NCBI RefSeq assembly: GCF_016907315.1
Contig: NZ_JAFBBS010000001.1
Span: forward strand, 1,922,001-1,986,000
Direction: 5' to 3'
Origin: Microbacterium esteraromaticum
GTDB taxonomy: Bacteria; Actinomycetota; Actinomycetes; Actinomycetales; Microbacteriaceae
DNA length: 64,000 nt
Both the position numbers and the translations under genes were made by a program. Shown here in pieces: positions 52,060-59,908 of this stretch. Position 1 is the first letter of the stretch. Each line of letters starts with the position of its first letter. The notes below the pieces were generated by a model that saw only the letters and a list, made by a program, of their open reading frames with translations, was not told the origin of the DNA and did no database searches.

Positions 52060-52904
52060 CGCTGCCCCGGCATGTGCTCCGCGTCGGCGGTGCCCGGGCG
52101 ACGGTGGCGCCTGCGCACGGTTGCCTGATCGCCGAGATCGATCCCGGGCCGGGGAGTCTGCTGTGGGCGGACGGCCGGCAGCCCCGCCTGCTGGAGGCGT
52201 CGAGGACTGTCGGCGAGGCATCGGCGCGCGAGTTCGACGATGAGGTGCTTGTGGGCGGCTGGTTTCCCATGTTCCCCAGCGCGGGGATCCCGACTGCGAC
52301 CACGCAGCAGCACGGCTGGGCGCCCCGGGTGGCCTGGACGGTGCTCGATAGCTCGGAAGCGCACGTGGTGTGCACTGTCACCGGGCGCTTCTTGGATGGG
52401 GGTGTCGCGGAGCTGACGCGGATCGTGACGCTAGAGACGGACGCCCTCACAGTCGCCACCACCGTCCGGAACGCGGGGAGCGGTCTGCGGTCGTTCACGT
52501 GGGGTGAGCATCCGTGCTTCTCGCGTGACATGTTCGCGGACGGGCACGTTGTCTTCGCGGGAGAGCGGGTGGCCGCAGTGCCGCGTCGCGCGGACGAGAG
52601 CGAGGGGCATCTGTGCCGCCAGGGGCACGGGGCGTCGGCATCGGTGATCGGCGCGAAGCTGACCGTCTCGCTCATCGACGAGGCGGGGACCCTGCCGCAC
52701 TGGCTGCTCTGGCACAACTACACCGCGGACGAGCTGCCGCGCGCCGACACGCTCGCGTGGGAGCCATCGACGGCGCCTGGCCTCGGCTTGGGAGACGCAC
52801 TCGCCACCGACACACTGCAGCGTTTGGGCCCGGGAGAGACCTTCCACGCGACTCTCCGATGCGAATGGACTTTGTCGACAATCTCTCGATCGTCGGTACG
52901 ATGA
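52056..52904 (+). CDS. Aldose 1-epimerase (galactose mutarotase)-like protein
   Basis: 282 residues, shorter than GalM. Beta-sandwich family pattern: VGGWFPMFPSAG near the active-site start, TVRNAGSGLRSFTWGEHPCFS with the catalytic-type histidine, LAWEPSTAPGLGLGDA and the C-terminal glutamate in GPGETFHATLRCEW. Interconverts anomers of a free or modified sugar. GTG start overlaps the MFS stop (GTGA). It supports the idea that a sugar moiety is released or imported. Confidence 0.85.
   Translation: MTLPRHVLRVGGARATVAPAHGCLIAEIDPGPGSLLWADGRQPRLLEASRTVGEASAREFDDEVLVGGWFPMFPSAGIPTATTQQHGWAPRVAWTVLDSSEAHVVCTVTGRFLDGGVAELTRIVTLETDALTVATTVRNAGSGLRSFTWGEHPCFSRDMFADGHVVFAGERVAAVPRRADESEGHLCRQGHGASASVIGAKLTVSLIDEAGTLPHWLLWHNYTADELPRADTLAWEPSTAPGLGLGDALATDTLQRLGPGETFHATLRCEWTLSTISRSSVR
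52870..52902 (+). promoter_or_regulatory. Operator and promoter of the gntR gene, probably leaderless
   Basis: CTTTGTCGACAATC (52870-52883) is the exact reverse complement of the sequence at 45864-45877. TCGACA (52875-52880) and TACGAT (52897-52902) are 16 bases apart, so transcription should begin at about 52908-52910, right at the ATG (52906 or 52909). The element lies inside the end of the epimerase gene. Confidence 0.72.
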
Positions 52905-52908
52905 CATG

Positions 52909-53583
52909 ATGACCGGACTCTCCTCGCTCCCCTCCGTGCCTGCCGCTTCGCGCCGCGAGCGTGTCGCCGAGATACTCCGAGAGGCGATCACCACCGCCGA
53001 TCTCGAGCCGGGGCAGAAGCTCACCGAGCTCGAGCTCGCCGCACAGCTGGGCACGAGCCGCGCGCCCGTGCGCGAAGCGCTTCGTCAGCTCGAGCAGGAG
53101 GGGCTGGTCGTGTCGTATCCCTACCGGGGAACCGAGGTCCTCGGCGTCTCGCAGGAGGAGATCGAGAATGTGCTGGTGCCCATCCGCATCGCGCTGGAGC
53201 GCTTCGCCTTCGACAAGGCGATGTCGGCGGTGGCCGACGAGGACGTCGCCGGGCTGAACGCGATCATCGAGAGCATGGACGAGGCGGCGTCGGCGGGAGA
53301 CCTCGCCCGTCTCGCCGACGACGACATCCGCTTCCACGAGGCCATCGTCGTGCTGTCGGGCCAGCAGCACTGCCTGCAGATCTGGCGCACGATCCAGCCG
53401 CGCGTCCGGGCGTACTTCCGGCGGGATGCGAAGTACCACGGCGATTCCCACGCGGTGGCGGAACAGCATCGGGACCTCCTCCGCGCGCTGCAGAGCGGGG
53501 ACAGCGAGCTCGGACGCCAGGCGATCACCGAGCACATCCGCACCCACTTCTCGTCGACCGCGGCCCGGGGGTCCGACCGGTGA
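52909..53583 (+). CDS. GntR-family regulator, FadR subfamily (FCD domain)
   Basis: 224 residues. HTH (ERVAEILREAITTADLEPGQKLTE, LGTSRAPVREALRQLEQEGLV) followed by a helical FCD ligand domain (RIALERFAFDKAM, DIRFHEAIVVLSGQQH, AVAEQHRDLLRAL) with Asp/His metal-site candidates. FCD regulators sense organic acids or amino-acid derivatives. The TTGTCGACAA palindrome occurs before this gene and in the divergent promoter of the cluster, which makes it the operon's own regulator. ATG 52906 is an equally possible start. Confidence 0.93.
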   Translation: MTGLSSLPSVPAASRRERVAEILREAITTADLEPGQKLTELELAAQLGTSRAPVREALRQLEQEGLVVSYPYRGTEVLGVSQEEIENVLVPIRIALERFAFDKAMSAVADEDVAGLNAIIESMDEAASAGDLARLADDDIRFHEAIVVLSGQQHCLQIWRTIQPRVRAYFRRDAKYHGDSHAVAEQHRDLLRALQSGDSELGRQAITEHIRTHFSSTAARGSDR

Positions 53584-54365
53584 CCACGGTCGTCGTCACC
53601 GGAGCCGCCTCTGGGATCGGCCGTGGCATCGCGCTCGGCGCGGCGAAGCGCGGCCGGCACGTCGCCCTGCTCGACATCGATGAGCGGGCGCTCATGGAGA
53701 CCGCGGCGGCCGTCGCCACCGCGGGCGCAGAGATGGCGCTTCCGCTGGTGTGCGATGTGAGCGATGAGCAAGCGATAGGCGCCGCGTTCGCATCGATCGC
53801 TGCGCAGCTTCCCCCGATATCGGGGGTCGCGGCGAACGCCGGGATCGAAGTGAGCGAACCTCTTGTGTCCGCGAGCGTCGAGTCGTGGGATCGCGTGATG
53901 GCCGTGAACCTCCGCGGAACCTTCCTGACATCGCGGGCGGCGGTGAACTACTGGCGCGCCCGAGGAGAGGGCGGGTCGCTCGTATGCGTCTCGTCGCCGT
54001 CGGCATTCGTCGGCTTCGCCGGTGGCGCCAATACCGCGTACGGAGCGTCGAAGGGCGGGGTCTCGGCGTTCGTGCGGGCGGCCGCGCTGGATGCCGCACC
54101 GGATGGCGTGCGCGTGAACGCCGTCGTTCCCGGAGCCACGGACACCGACATCCTCTACTTCGGTCTGGAGGGGGCGGCGTTGCTCGATCGGCGTGTGGAG
54201 CTCGAGGAAGCCGCGAAGGCGCAGATTCCTCTGGGGCGGATGGCGCGGCCGGAAGAGATAGCGGATGCGGTGCTGTGGCTGCTCTCCGCAGAGAGCGCCT
54301 ACGTCACAGGCAGCCACCTGATCTGCGATGGCGGCCTGCTGGCGAAAAGCGCGAACACCTTCTAG
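53580..54365 (+). CDS. Short-chain dehydrogenase/reductase
   Basis: 261 residues, classical SDR: TGAASGIGRG, LLDIDERA (acidic residue after beta-2, so NAD(H) is preferred), ANAG, VSSPSAF with Ser, AYGASKGG with Tyr and Lys, and VVPGATDTD. GTG start overlaps the gntR stop by four bases. Last gene of the cluster; it probably oxidises the hydroxyl group of the pathway's sugar or sugar-acid intermediate. Confidence 0.93.
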   Translation: MTTVVVTGAASGIGRGIALGAAKRGRHVALLDIDERALMETAAAVATAGAEMALPLVCDVSDEQAIGAAFASIAAQLPPISGVAANAGIEVSEPLVSASVESWDRVMAVNLRGTFLTSRAAVNYWRARGEGGSLVCVSSPSAFVGFAGGANTAYGASKGGVSAFVRAAALDAAPDGVRVNAVVPGATDTDILYFGLEGAALLDRRVELEEAAKAQIPLGRMARPEEIADAVLWLLSAESAYVTGSHLICDGGLLAKSANTF

Positions 54366-54520
54366 GCGCGTTGGGGACCCGGGTCCTCGCCGCGTCCCGC
54401 CATCTGCCTGTCCTTCGTCCTCGCAGACGACGCGAATGGTCGCGGCTGCTGCGGCGCGTACCGCTATGCGTCGATCAGCGGGAGAGCGATCCCGCGGCTG
54501 GTCCGCAGCGGGGAATCCGC

Positions 54521-55585
54521 TTACGCCGAGAGAAGCGCGACCGTCTCGGATTCCTGCCGCCGACTCGGGGCGCCGGTCGCCGAGCCCTTTTCGGCGTACA
54601 TCGCTCTGTCGGCACGGTCGAGCGCGCCCTCGATCGTGTCGCCGGGGTGCACCTGCGTGACGCCCCACGACCAGGAGTGGCTCGCGTACTCACGCAGCCG
54701 CGCCATCACGACGCGCGCCTCATCCTCATCGGTCTCGGGAAGCAGCATGGCGAACTCGTCACCACCGAGACGGCCGACGATGTCCGTCTGGCGCGACAGC
54801 GACATCCACTGCGCGGTGAGCGAGCGCAGCACGTAGTCGCCGGCGGCGTGACCTCCGCCGTCATTGATCGACTTGAACTTGTCGAGGTCGAGCACGGCGA
54901 TGGCGAGCGGCCGCTGATGGCGGGTCGCGCGACGCATCTCGAGCTCGGCCTTGGCGATGAATCCTCGACGGTTCAGCGCACCGGTCAGAGGGTCGGAGTG
55001 CGATTCCAGCCGGATGCGGTGACGCACGAAGAGCCCCGCTTCGAGGCACAGCCAGGTGAAGAGTGCGGCGCCGATGATGTTCGCGGGGCCGAACACACCA
55101 CCCGCCGCCGCGGCGAACGGGCCGACGGCCGTCGCGACGCCGAGGACGACGAGGAGGGCGAACTCACCGGCGCGGGCGATTCTGGCGCCGTAGAACCAGG
55201 AGAAGAACATGGCCATGAGCGGCAGCTCCTGCAGCGCTGCGATCGCGTTCTGCTGCTCGTCGGAGAAGCCGAGGTAGTACACCGAGACGAGGGCGTGCGC
55301 GACGACGAGCGCCATCCCGACCCAGTGCGGCAGTTCGATGCCGATGAGCGCGACGAGCGCGAAGACCCCCAGGCCGATCAGCGCCGTCCCGCCCGAGAGC
55401 ACTTGCTCCCACAGCGTGATGTCGGTCTCGAAGAGCTCGATGATGCCGAGCACGCCGAACAGCAGGAAGAGGCTGGCGGTGACGACGGAGTATGTCGACG
55501 TGCGCTCGCGGACGTGCTTCAGCCAGCCGGCACGCAGCCAGCGCAGCTCTTCTGCGTCCTCGACATGGATCGCTTGAGTGACCAT
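54521..55585 (-). CDS. Membrane diguanylate cyclase (GGDEF)
   Basis: 354 residues. About six hydrophobic helices (residues 33-185) form a membrane sensor, then a GGDEF domain: DPLTGALNRRGF, AVLDLDKFKSIND, GGDEF at 274-278 exactly conserved and an inhibitory I-site RQTD (265-268) five residues before it. It should make cyclic di-GMP from two GTP with product inhibition. No EAL domain or neighbouring effector is seen. The ligand of the membrane part is unknown. Confidence 0.95.
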   Translation of the reverse strand: MVTQAIHVEDAEELRWLRAGWLKHVRERTSTYSVVTASLFLLFGVLGIIELFETDITLWEQVLSGGTALIGLGVFALVALIGIELPHWVGMALVVAHALVSVYYLGFSDEQQNAIAALQELPLMAMFFSWFYGARIARAGEFALLVVLGVATAVGPFAAAAGGVFGPANIIGAALFTWLCLEAGLFVRHRIRLESHSDPLTGALNRRGFIAKAELEMRRATRHQRPLAIAVLDLDKFKSINDGGGHAAGDYVLRSLTAQWMSLSRQTDIVGRLGGDEFAMLLPETDEDEARVVMARLREYASHSWSWGVTQVHPGDTIEGALDRADRAMYAEKGSATGAPSRRQESETVALLSA

Positions 55586-55975
55586 GGTTCCCTCCCGTTG
55601 GTCCCGCCTTCAGTCGCGGCGCGCTCGGCGCTTCGGATTCCGACGAAGGTGGCTGTGCTTGACGGCGCCGCCAGGGCGGCGCGCTTCGTTTCCGTTCACA
55701 ACGACCGCCCCCGAGGACGCGGTTTCCCCATGCCGCATCCCCGAGGCGGTGACATCACTGGGGGGAGTGATGTCCTGTCCTCAGCTCGTGGCGGTCCCCC
55801 ATGTCCCGTCGAGCCGAGTTCCCCAGGTACCCAAGCAATATATCAGGATTTCATCTCTCTTGTCCCCCTTTTGGGGGACAAGATTGTGGACAGGATTCCG
55901 GTGTCGCTCAGCGCGTGCGCCCGGCCGACAGGAACCTCTTGACACAGGCATCCGCCTCGCATAACGTACAACCAA
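55586..55975. other. 390-base non-coding region with two perfect stem-loops
   Basis: Lies between divergent diguanylate cyclase and ArsR genes. Stem 1: GACATCACT/AGTGATGTC (55751-55759, 55766-55774) with a G6 loop. Stem 2: CTTGTCCCCC/GGGGGACAAG (55859-55868, 55873-55882) with a T4 loop. Neither precedes a gene closely. They could be operators, a small RNA or leader structures of the cyclase mRNA. No open frame here looks coding. Confidence 0.6.
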
Positions 55976-55985
55976 ATGGTTGTAC
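55939..55985 (+). promoter_or_regulatory. Promoter and ArsR operator covering the start codon
   Basis: TTGACA at 55939-55944, a weak -10 (ATAAC region around 55961-55967), and the palindrome GTACAACCA-AA-TGGTTGTAC (55966-55985). The ATG at 55976-55978 is inside the palindrome, so transcripts would be leaderless or nearly so and repressor binding would block the -10 and start. Confidence 0.7.
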
Positions 55986-56338
55986 AAACAGAACTCAGCG
56001 AAGCGGAGATCGATCGTGTGTTCCATGCACTCGCGATCTCGACCCGGCGCGACATCCTGCGCCGGACGATCGAGCGCGAGCAATCCGTCTCCACCCTCGC
56101 GAGCGACTACGAGATGTCGTTCGCGGCGGTGCAGAAGCATGTCGCCGTCCTCGAAGAGGCCGGCCTCATCGTCAAGCGCGCCGAGGGACGCGAGCGGCTC
56201 GTCCGCGCGAACCCCGAGATGATCGCCCGTGCGCGGGCGCTTCTCGCCCGATACGAAGAGCTCTGGCGAGCACGCATCGCCCGGCTCGACGACCTGCTGG
56301 CCGAATCAGCATCCGACACCTCCAACGAAGGAATGTGA
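55976..56338 (+). CDS. ArsR-family regulator without metal site
   Basis: 120 residues. Winged HTH of the ArsR/SmtB type (VFHALAISTRRDILRRTIEREQSVSTLASDYEMSFAAVQKHVAVLEEAGLI). No cysteines, so not a metal sensor of the classic kind. ArsR members paired with SRPBCC proteins are common in actinobacteria. One base separates the stop from the SRPBCC gene, so the two are one operon and the regulator likely represses both. Confidence 0.92.
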   Translation: MVVQTELSEAEIDRVFHALAISTRRDILRRTIEREQSVSTLASDYEMSFAAVQKHVAVLEEAGLIVKRAEGRERLVRANPEMIARARALLARYEELWRARIARLDDLLAESASDTSNEGM

Positions 56339-56339
56339 A

Positions 56340-57320
56340 ATGCCTGTCACCGACATCATCACCGACCACGAGAACCTGACGATGACCGTCGTCGCCGACC
56401 TCGCGGCCCCCATCGAGCGGGTCTGGGGCGTCTACAGCGACCCCGAGCAGCTCGGCCGGTTCTGGGGCCCTCCCGGCTGGCCCGCGACCTTCACCTCGTG
56501 GAACCACGAGGTCGGCGGCCGCGCCACCTACACGATGCACGGTCCGCGCGGCGAGATCTCCTCGGGCTACTGGGAGTTCCTCGCCATCGAGAAGCCGCAC
56601 CGCTTCGAGGTGCTCGACGGATTCAGCGATGAGCAGGGCAACCCCAACGAGGACTTCCCTGCGATGCGCATGGAGTTCACCTTCGAGTCGACCGCGACCG
56701 GCACCCGGATGCTGAACACCAGCCACTTCGTCTCGCTCGAGGCGCTCGAGCAGATCGTCGCCATGGGCGCGGTCGAGGGCACCCGCATGGCGATGGCACA
56801 GCTCGATGCTGTGCTGCAGGACCTGCGCGACTACGCCCAGGGCAAGGGCACCGAGGTCGAGATGCTCGACGACACCCACGTGCGCATCACGCGCCTGGTC
56901 GAGGGATCGCGGGACCTGGTCTGGCGCGCCTACACCGAGCCCGAGCTGATCAAGCGGTGGATGCTCGGACCCGACGGCTGGGAGATGACGGAGTGCGAGG
57001 TCGGCCTGAACGCGGGCGACCGCTACCGCAACTCCTGGGCTACGGTCGGCGACACCGAGGGCGAGCCGTTCGGCTTCGAGGGCGAGATGCTGCTCGTCGA
57101 CGCACCGCGTCGCGCCGTGCAGCTCGAGCGGATGCAGGGAACCGATGGACCCGACATCCTCAACGACGTCAGCTTCTACGAAGAGGACGGCGCGACGCTC
57201 ATCACCGTGCTGATGGAGTTCCCCGACAAGGAGACCCGAGACATGGTCCTCGCCACCGGCATGGCCGACGGCATGGAGGCCTCGTACCAGCGGCTCGAGT
57301 CGGCGGTGCTCACGGTCTGA
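56340..57320 (+). CDS. Double SRPBCC (AHSA1/ActivatorHsp90-like) domain protein
   Basis: 326 residues with two tandem SRPBCC/AHSA1 domains: the first about 10-165 (APIERVWGVYSDPEQLGRFWGPPGWPATF), the second about 180-320 (EGSRDLVWRAYTEPELIKRWMLGPDGWEM). Each has the W-G-P motif of the family, forming a hydrophobic pocket for a small ligand. Normally these are separate 150-residue proteins; here they are fused in one chain. Function is unknown; co-expression with ArsR suggests a stress or xenobiotic role. Confidence 0.9.
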   Translation: MPVTDIITDHENLTMTVVADLAAPIERVWGVYSDPEQLGRFWGPPGWPATFTSWNHEVGGRATYTMHGPRGEISSGYWEFLAIEKPHRFEVLDGFSDEQGNPNEDFPAMRMEFTFESTATGTRMLNTSHFVSLEALEQIVAMGAVEGTRMAMAQLDAVLQDLRDYAQGKGTEVEMLDDTHVRITRLVEGSRDLVWRAYTEPELIKRWMLGPDGWEMTECEVGLNAGDRYRNSWATVGDTEGEPFGFEGEMLLVDAPRRAVQLERMQGTDGPDILNDVSFYEEDGATLITVLMEFPDKETRDMVLATGMADGMEASYQRLESAVLTV

Positions 57321-57324
57321 CCGT

Positions 57325-57406
57325 CACAACTCCGGAGAAACCGGCCGATCCGTGTGCGGATCGGCCGGTTTCTGCCGTTCTATGGCCGGATCTTCGGAGT
57401 TGTGAA
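57325..57406. terminator. Nested inverted repeat and bidirectional terminator
   Basis: Inner stem of 16 perfect base pairs (57338-57353 with 57358-57373) and a TGTG loop, flanked by the outer repeat TCACAACTCCG/CGGAGTTGTGA (57325-57335, 57396-57406). It separates convergent SRPBCC and DoxX genes. The outer repeat recurs in altered form at 58284-58385. Confidence 0.85.
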
Positions 57407-57423
57407 CCGCTGGAGGGCCGGAC

Positions 57424-57807
57424 TCAGCCGCGCCGGGTGCTCCAGAGCGCCAGCAGCACGAGCACCGGCTGGAAGAACAGCCGAGCGAAGCGCTTCATGT
57501 CGGTGTCGAGCCCGAACCCGTCGCGGCGGTGTGTCCACTGCGACACGTTGCCCGGGAAGATCGCGATGAAGAACAGCGCGGTCAGCACGCCGACGAGGCG
57601 CCGCTGCCGCCAGGCGAACAGCAGCGCCGTGCCGAGGCCGACCTCGGCCACCCCGGATGCCACGACCGTGGCGTCAGGGTCGAGCGGAACCCAGTCGGGA
57701 ACCTGTGCCTGGAACTCACGGCGTGCGACCGTGAGGTGGCTGACTCCCGCGAAGGCGAGGAAGCCGCCGAGGGCGATGCGGGTGAGCGTGCGAGCGGTGC
57801 TGGCCAT
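57424..57807 (-). CDS. DoxX-like small membrane protein (paralogue 1)
   Basis: 127 residues with four hydrophobic helices in the DoxX/YphA pattern: LGGFLAFAGVSHLTVARREF, VASGVAEVGLGTALLF, FFIAIFPGNVSQWTH, FFQPVLVLLALWS. Related to quinol-oxidase subunit-like DoxX proteins, of uncertain function. Very similar along its whole length to the product of 57877-58257, so the pair arose by tandem duplication. Confidence 0.9.
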   Translation of the reverse strand: MASTARTLTRIALGGFLAFAGVSHLTVARREFQAQVPDWVPLDPDATVVASGVAEVGLGTALLFAWRQRRLVGVLTALFFIAIFPGNVSQWTHRRDGFGLDTDMKRFARLFFQPVLVLLALWSTRRG

Positions 57808-57876
57808 GCCCCGATGCTACGTGTGCTGCGGGCCGCAGGGGCCGCGAACCCCGGATCACGTACGAGAGCGGAGGGG

Positions 57877-58257
57877 TCAGCGCCGCGTCGACCACAGGGC
57901 GAGCAGCATCAGCACCGGCTGCAGGAACAGTCGCCCGAACCGCTTCATCTCGGTGTCGAGGCCCGGGGCGCTGCGGTGGTGCGTCCACTGCGAGACGTTG
58001 CCGGGGAACACGGCCGCGAGGAAGATCGCGACGAGCCGGCCGACCGCGCGCCGACGCCGACGGGCGAACAGCATCGCCCCGCCGAGGGCGATCTCGACCA
58101 CTCCGGATGCCACCACGGTCGTGTCGGGGTCGCCAGGCACCCAGTCCGGCACGGCGACCTGGAATCCGCGCCGGGCGAAGGTGAGATGCGCGACACCGGT
58201 GAACACCAGAGCCCCGCCGAGGACGGCACGCGTGAGCGATCGAGAGGTGGATGCCAT
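57877..58257 (-). CDS. DoxX-like small membrane protein (paralogue 2)
   Basis: 126 residues; aligns without gaps to its neighbour (ARRGFQVAVPDWVPGDPDTTVVASGV versus AREFQAQVPDWVPLDPDATVVASGV), with FPGNVSQWTHHRS and LFLQPVLMLLALWSTRR conserved. ATG at 58257 chosen to match the other copy's MASTxR start. Both are on the minus strand with 69 bases between them. Confidence 0.9.
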   Translation of the reverse strand: MASTSRSLTRAVLGGALVFTGVAHLTFARRGFQVAVPDWVPGDPDTTVVASGVVEIALGGAMLFARRRRRAVGRLVAIFLAAVFPGNVSQWTHHRSAPGLDTEMKRFGRLFLQPVLMLLALWSTRR

Positions 58258-58283
58258 TCGGCGAGTGTACGCACGGCGGGCGC

Positions 58284-58385
58284 TCACAATTCAGGACCGA
58301 GCCGGCCGGCCTTGCGCAGCGGCGCCGATTCTCGCGCGTGCGCGGGACTTCTCCTGAGTTGCGCGGGACTTCTCCTGAGTTGTGA
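58284..58385. repeat. Inverted repeat with an internal 21-bp tandem duplication
   Basis: TCACAATTCAGGA (58284-58296) and TCCTGAGTTGTGA (58373-58385) are inverted with one wobble. Within it, a 21-bp unit (GCGCGGGACTTCTCCTGAGTT) is repeated exactly at 58340 and 58361. Same family as the outer repeat at 57325-57406. Confidence 0.78.
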
Positions 58386-58478
58386 ACGGGCGCCGGCGCA
58401 GCCCGTCAGGAATCGAGAAGCGCCCGCCGGGTGGCGCTGGATATCGTGACGGTGACCGAACGGACGAAGGGCATCACC

Positions 58479-58928
58479 ATGTCAGACAGCAGCGGGTCGG
58501 GATTCTCGGCACGGGAGCGGGCGGCCATGAAAGCCCGCAACGCCGAGCTCAAGGCAGAGGCGAAGCGGGCGAAGACGGCCGAGAAGGCGGCGGCGGAGGC
58601 GGCTGATGTCGTCGCGAAGATCGAGACCATGCCCGACGGCGATCGCGAGATGGCCGAGCGCCTTCACGCGCTGGTCGCCGAGGTCGCTCCCGGTCTGTCG
58701 CCCAAGCTGTACTACGGCCAGCCCGGCTACGCCCGCGGCGGCAAGGTCGTCGTCTTCTTCCGCAGCGGGCAGCAGGACAAGCTGCGCTACTCGACGTTCG
58801 GGCTCAGCCCCGAGGCGGCGCTCGACGTCTCCGACGGCCTCTGGCCCACCTCGTACGCGCTGATCGACCCGACTGAGGCGGCCTGGACGCAGATCGAGGA
58901 CATCGTGCGGCGCGCCGCCGCAGACTGA
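58479..58928 (+). CDS. DUF1801-like (YdhG-type) protein
   Basis: 149 residues. The first 45 are a charged, Ala/Lys/Glu-rich coiled segment; the rest matches the small DUF1801/YdhG iron-chaperone-like fold (LVAEVAPGLSPKLYYGQPGYARGGKVVVFFRSGQQDKLRYSTFGLSPEAAL). AAGGG precedes the ATG at 58479. Biochemical role unknown. Confidence 0.82.
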   Translation: MSDSSGSGFSARERAAMKARNAELKAEAKRAKTAEKAAAEAADVVAKIETMPDGDREMAERLHALVAEVAPGLSPKLYYGQPGYARGGKVVVFFRSGQQDKLRYSTFGLSPEAALDVSDGLWPTSYALIDPTEAAWTQIEDIVRRAAAD

Positions 58929-58950
58929 ACCGGGATGGCCGACCCCGGGG

Positions 58951-59829
58951 CTACCAGGCCAGCTTGACCTGGTTCGCGTAGGCCACGTACCCGCTCGCGT
59001 TCGGGTGGAACCCGGCCGAGACGTTCAGCCAGCTCCAGTCGTTGATCCACGGGCTCGAGCTGCCGATGCTGTGCCCGGCGAAGGCCGTCTCGACGTCGAC
59101 GAACCTCGCTCCTGCCGCTACCGCCCCGGCGCGGATCGCGGCGTTCAGCGCCGTCGTGCCTGCGTTGACGTCCTGCGCATGAGCCCGCGTCACGCTCGGT
59201 TCGAACAGCCGCGGATACCCGGTGACGATGACGACCGCCTGTGGAGCGCGCGCCCTGATCGCGGCGACGGTCGCCGTGATGCGCGGGGCGAGCTCGCCAC
59301 TGGCGACCAGCGCGTTGCCGGCATCGATCGCCGCCTGGCAGTCGGTCTCGCTGACGAACACGAAGCAGTCCTCGACGACCGTGCCGAAGCCGACGTCGTT
59401 GCCGCCGGCGGTCAGGGTGACCCGCGTGGTGGTCGTCGCGATCTGCCCGACCTGCGACCCGATGACCTCGGAGGTCGACGCGCCCGAGCATGCCGGCCGG
59501 GCGGTCAGCGTGATCTTGCGATCGGCGTCGATGAGCGCGGGATAGCCCTTCGAACTCACGTAGCAGGTGGTGTTCAGGTAGCTGCCGGCACCCTGCCCCG
59601 CGGCGTAGGAGTCGCCGAGTGCGGCATACGAGGTAGAGGCGCTCGGCTTGCCGCCGCCCCCGCCGCCCTTGCCGTTTCCGGCGGCGGATGCGGGCGCCGC
59701 GACGCCCGCGGCCAGGAGGACCGCTGCGAGCATCGCGGACAGGAGCAGGAGCACCCGACGGGCGGGTGGGAGGGCGGGGTCGGTCGCGTGGCTCAGCGCG
59801 CGGTCGTTTCGGGTGGAGATGGCGCTCAT
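58951..59829 (-). CDS. Secreted SGNH/GDSL hydrolase
   Basis: 292 residues. Twin-basic N-terminus and hydrophobic helix (residues 25-45) ending APASAAG suggest a Sec signal peptide; a glycine-rich linker follows. SGNH blocks are all visible: YAALGDSYAAG (Ser), LTAGGND (Gly and Asn), and FHPNASGYVAYA (Asp replaced by N-x, His present). Six cysteines could form disulfides, as in Streptomyces-type lipase/esterases. Acts on extracellular esters or lipids. Confidence 0.93.
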   Translation of the reverse strand: MSAISTRNDRALSHATDPALPPARRVLLLLSAMLAAVLLAAGVAAPASAAGNGKGGGGGGKPSASTSYAALGDSYAAGQGAGSYLNTTCYVSSKGYPALIDADRKITLTARPACSGASTSEVIGSQVGQIATTTTRVTLTAGGNDVGFGTVVEDCFVFVSETDCQAAIDAGNALVASGELAPRITATVAAIRARAPQAVVIVTGYPRLFEPSVTRAHAQDVNAGTTALNAAIRAGAVAAGARFVDVETAFAGHSIGSSSPWINDWSWLNVSAGFHPNASGYVAYANQVKLAW

Positions 59830-59908
59830 GGCCAGACGCTAGACCCGTCGGTGCCGGCCCACAATACGGGAGAACACCGAGATTCCTCGAGGAGTCCGCC
59901 CTCGTCGA

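Noticed and set aside
55578..55964. Open frames in the cyclase-ArsR gap
   Set aside because: They cross the perfect stem-loops, are Arg/Ser/Pro-rich and have no plausible start signal.
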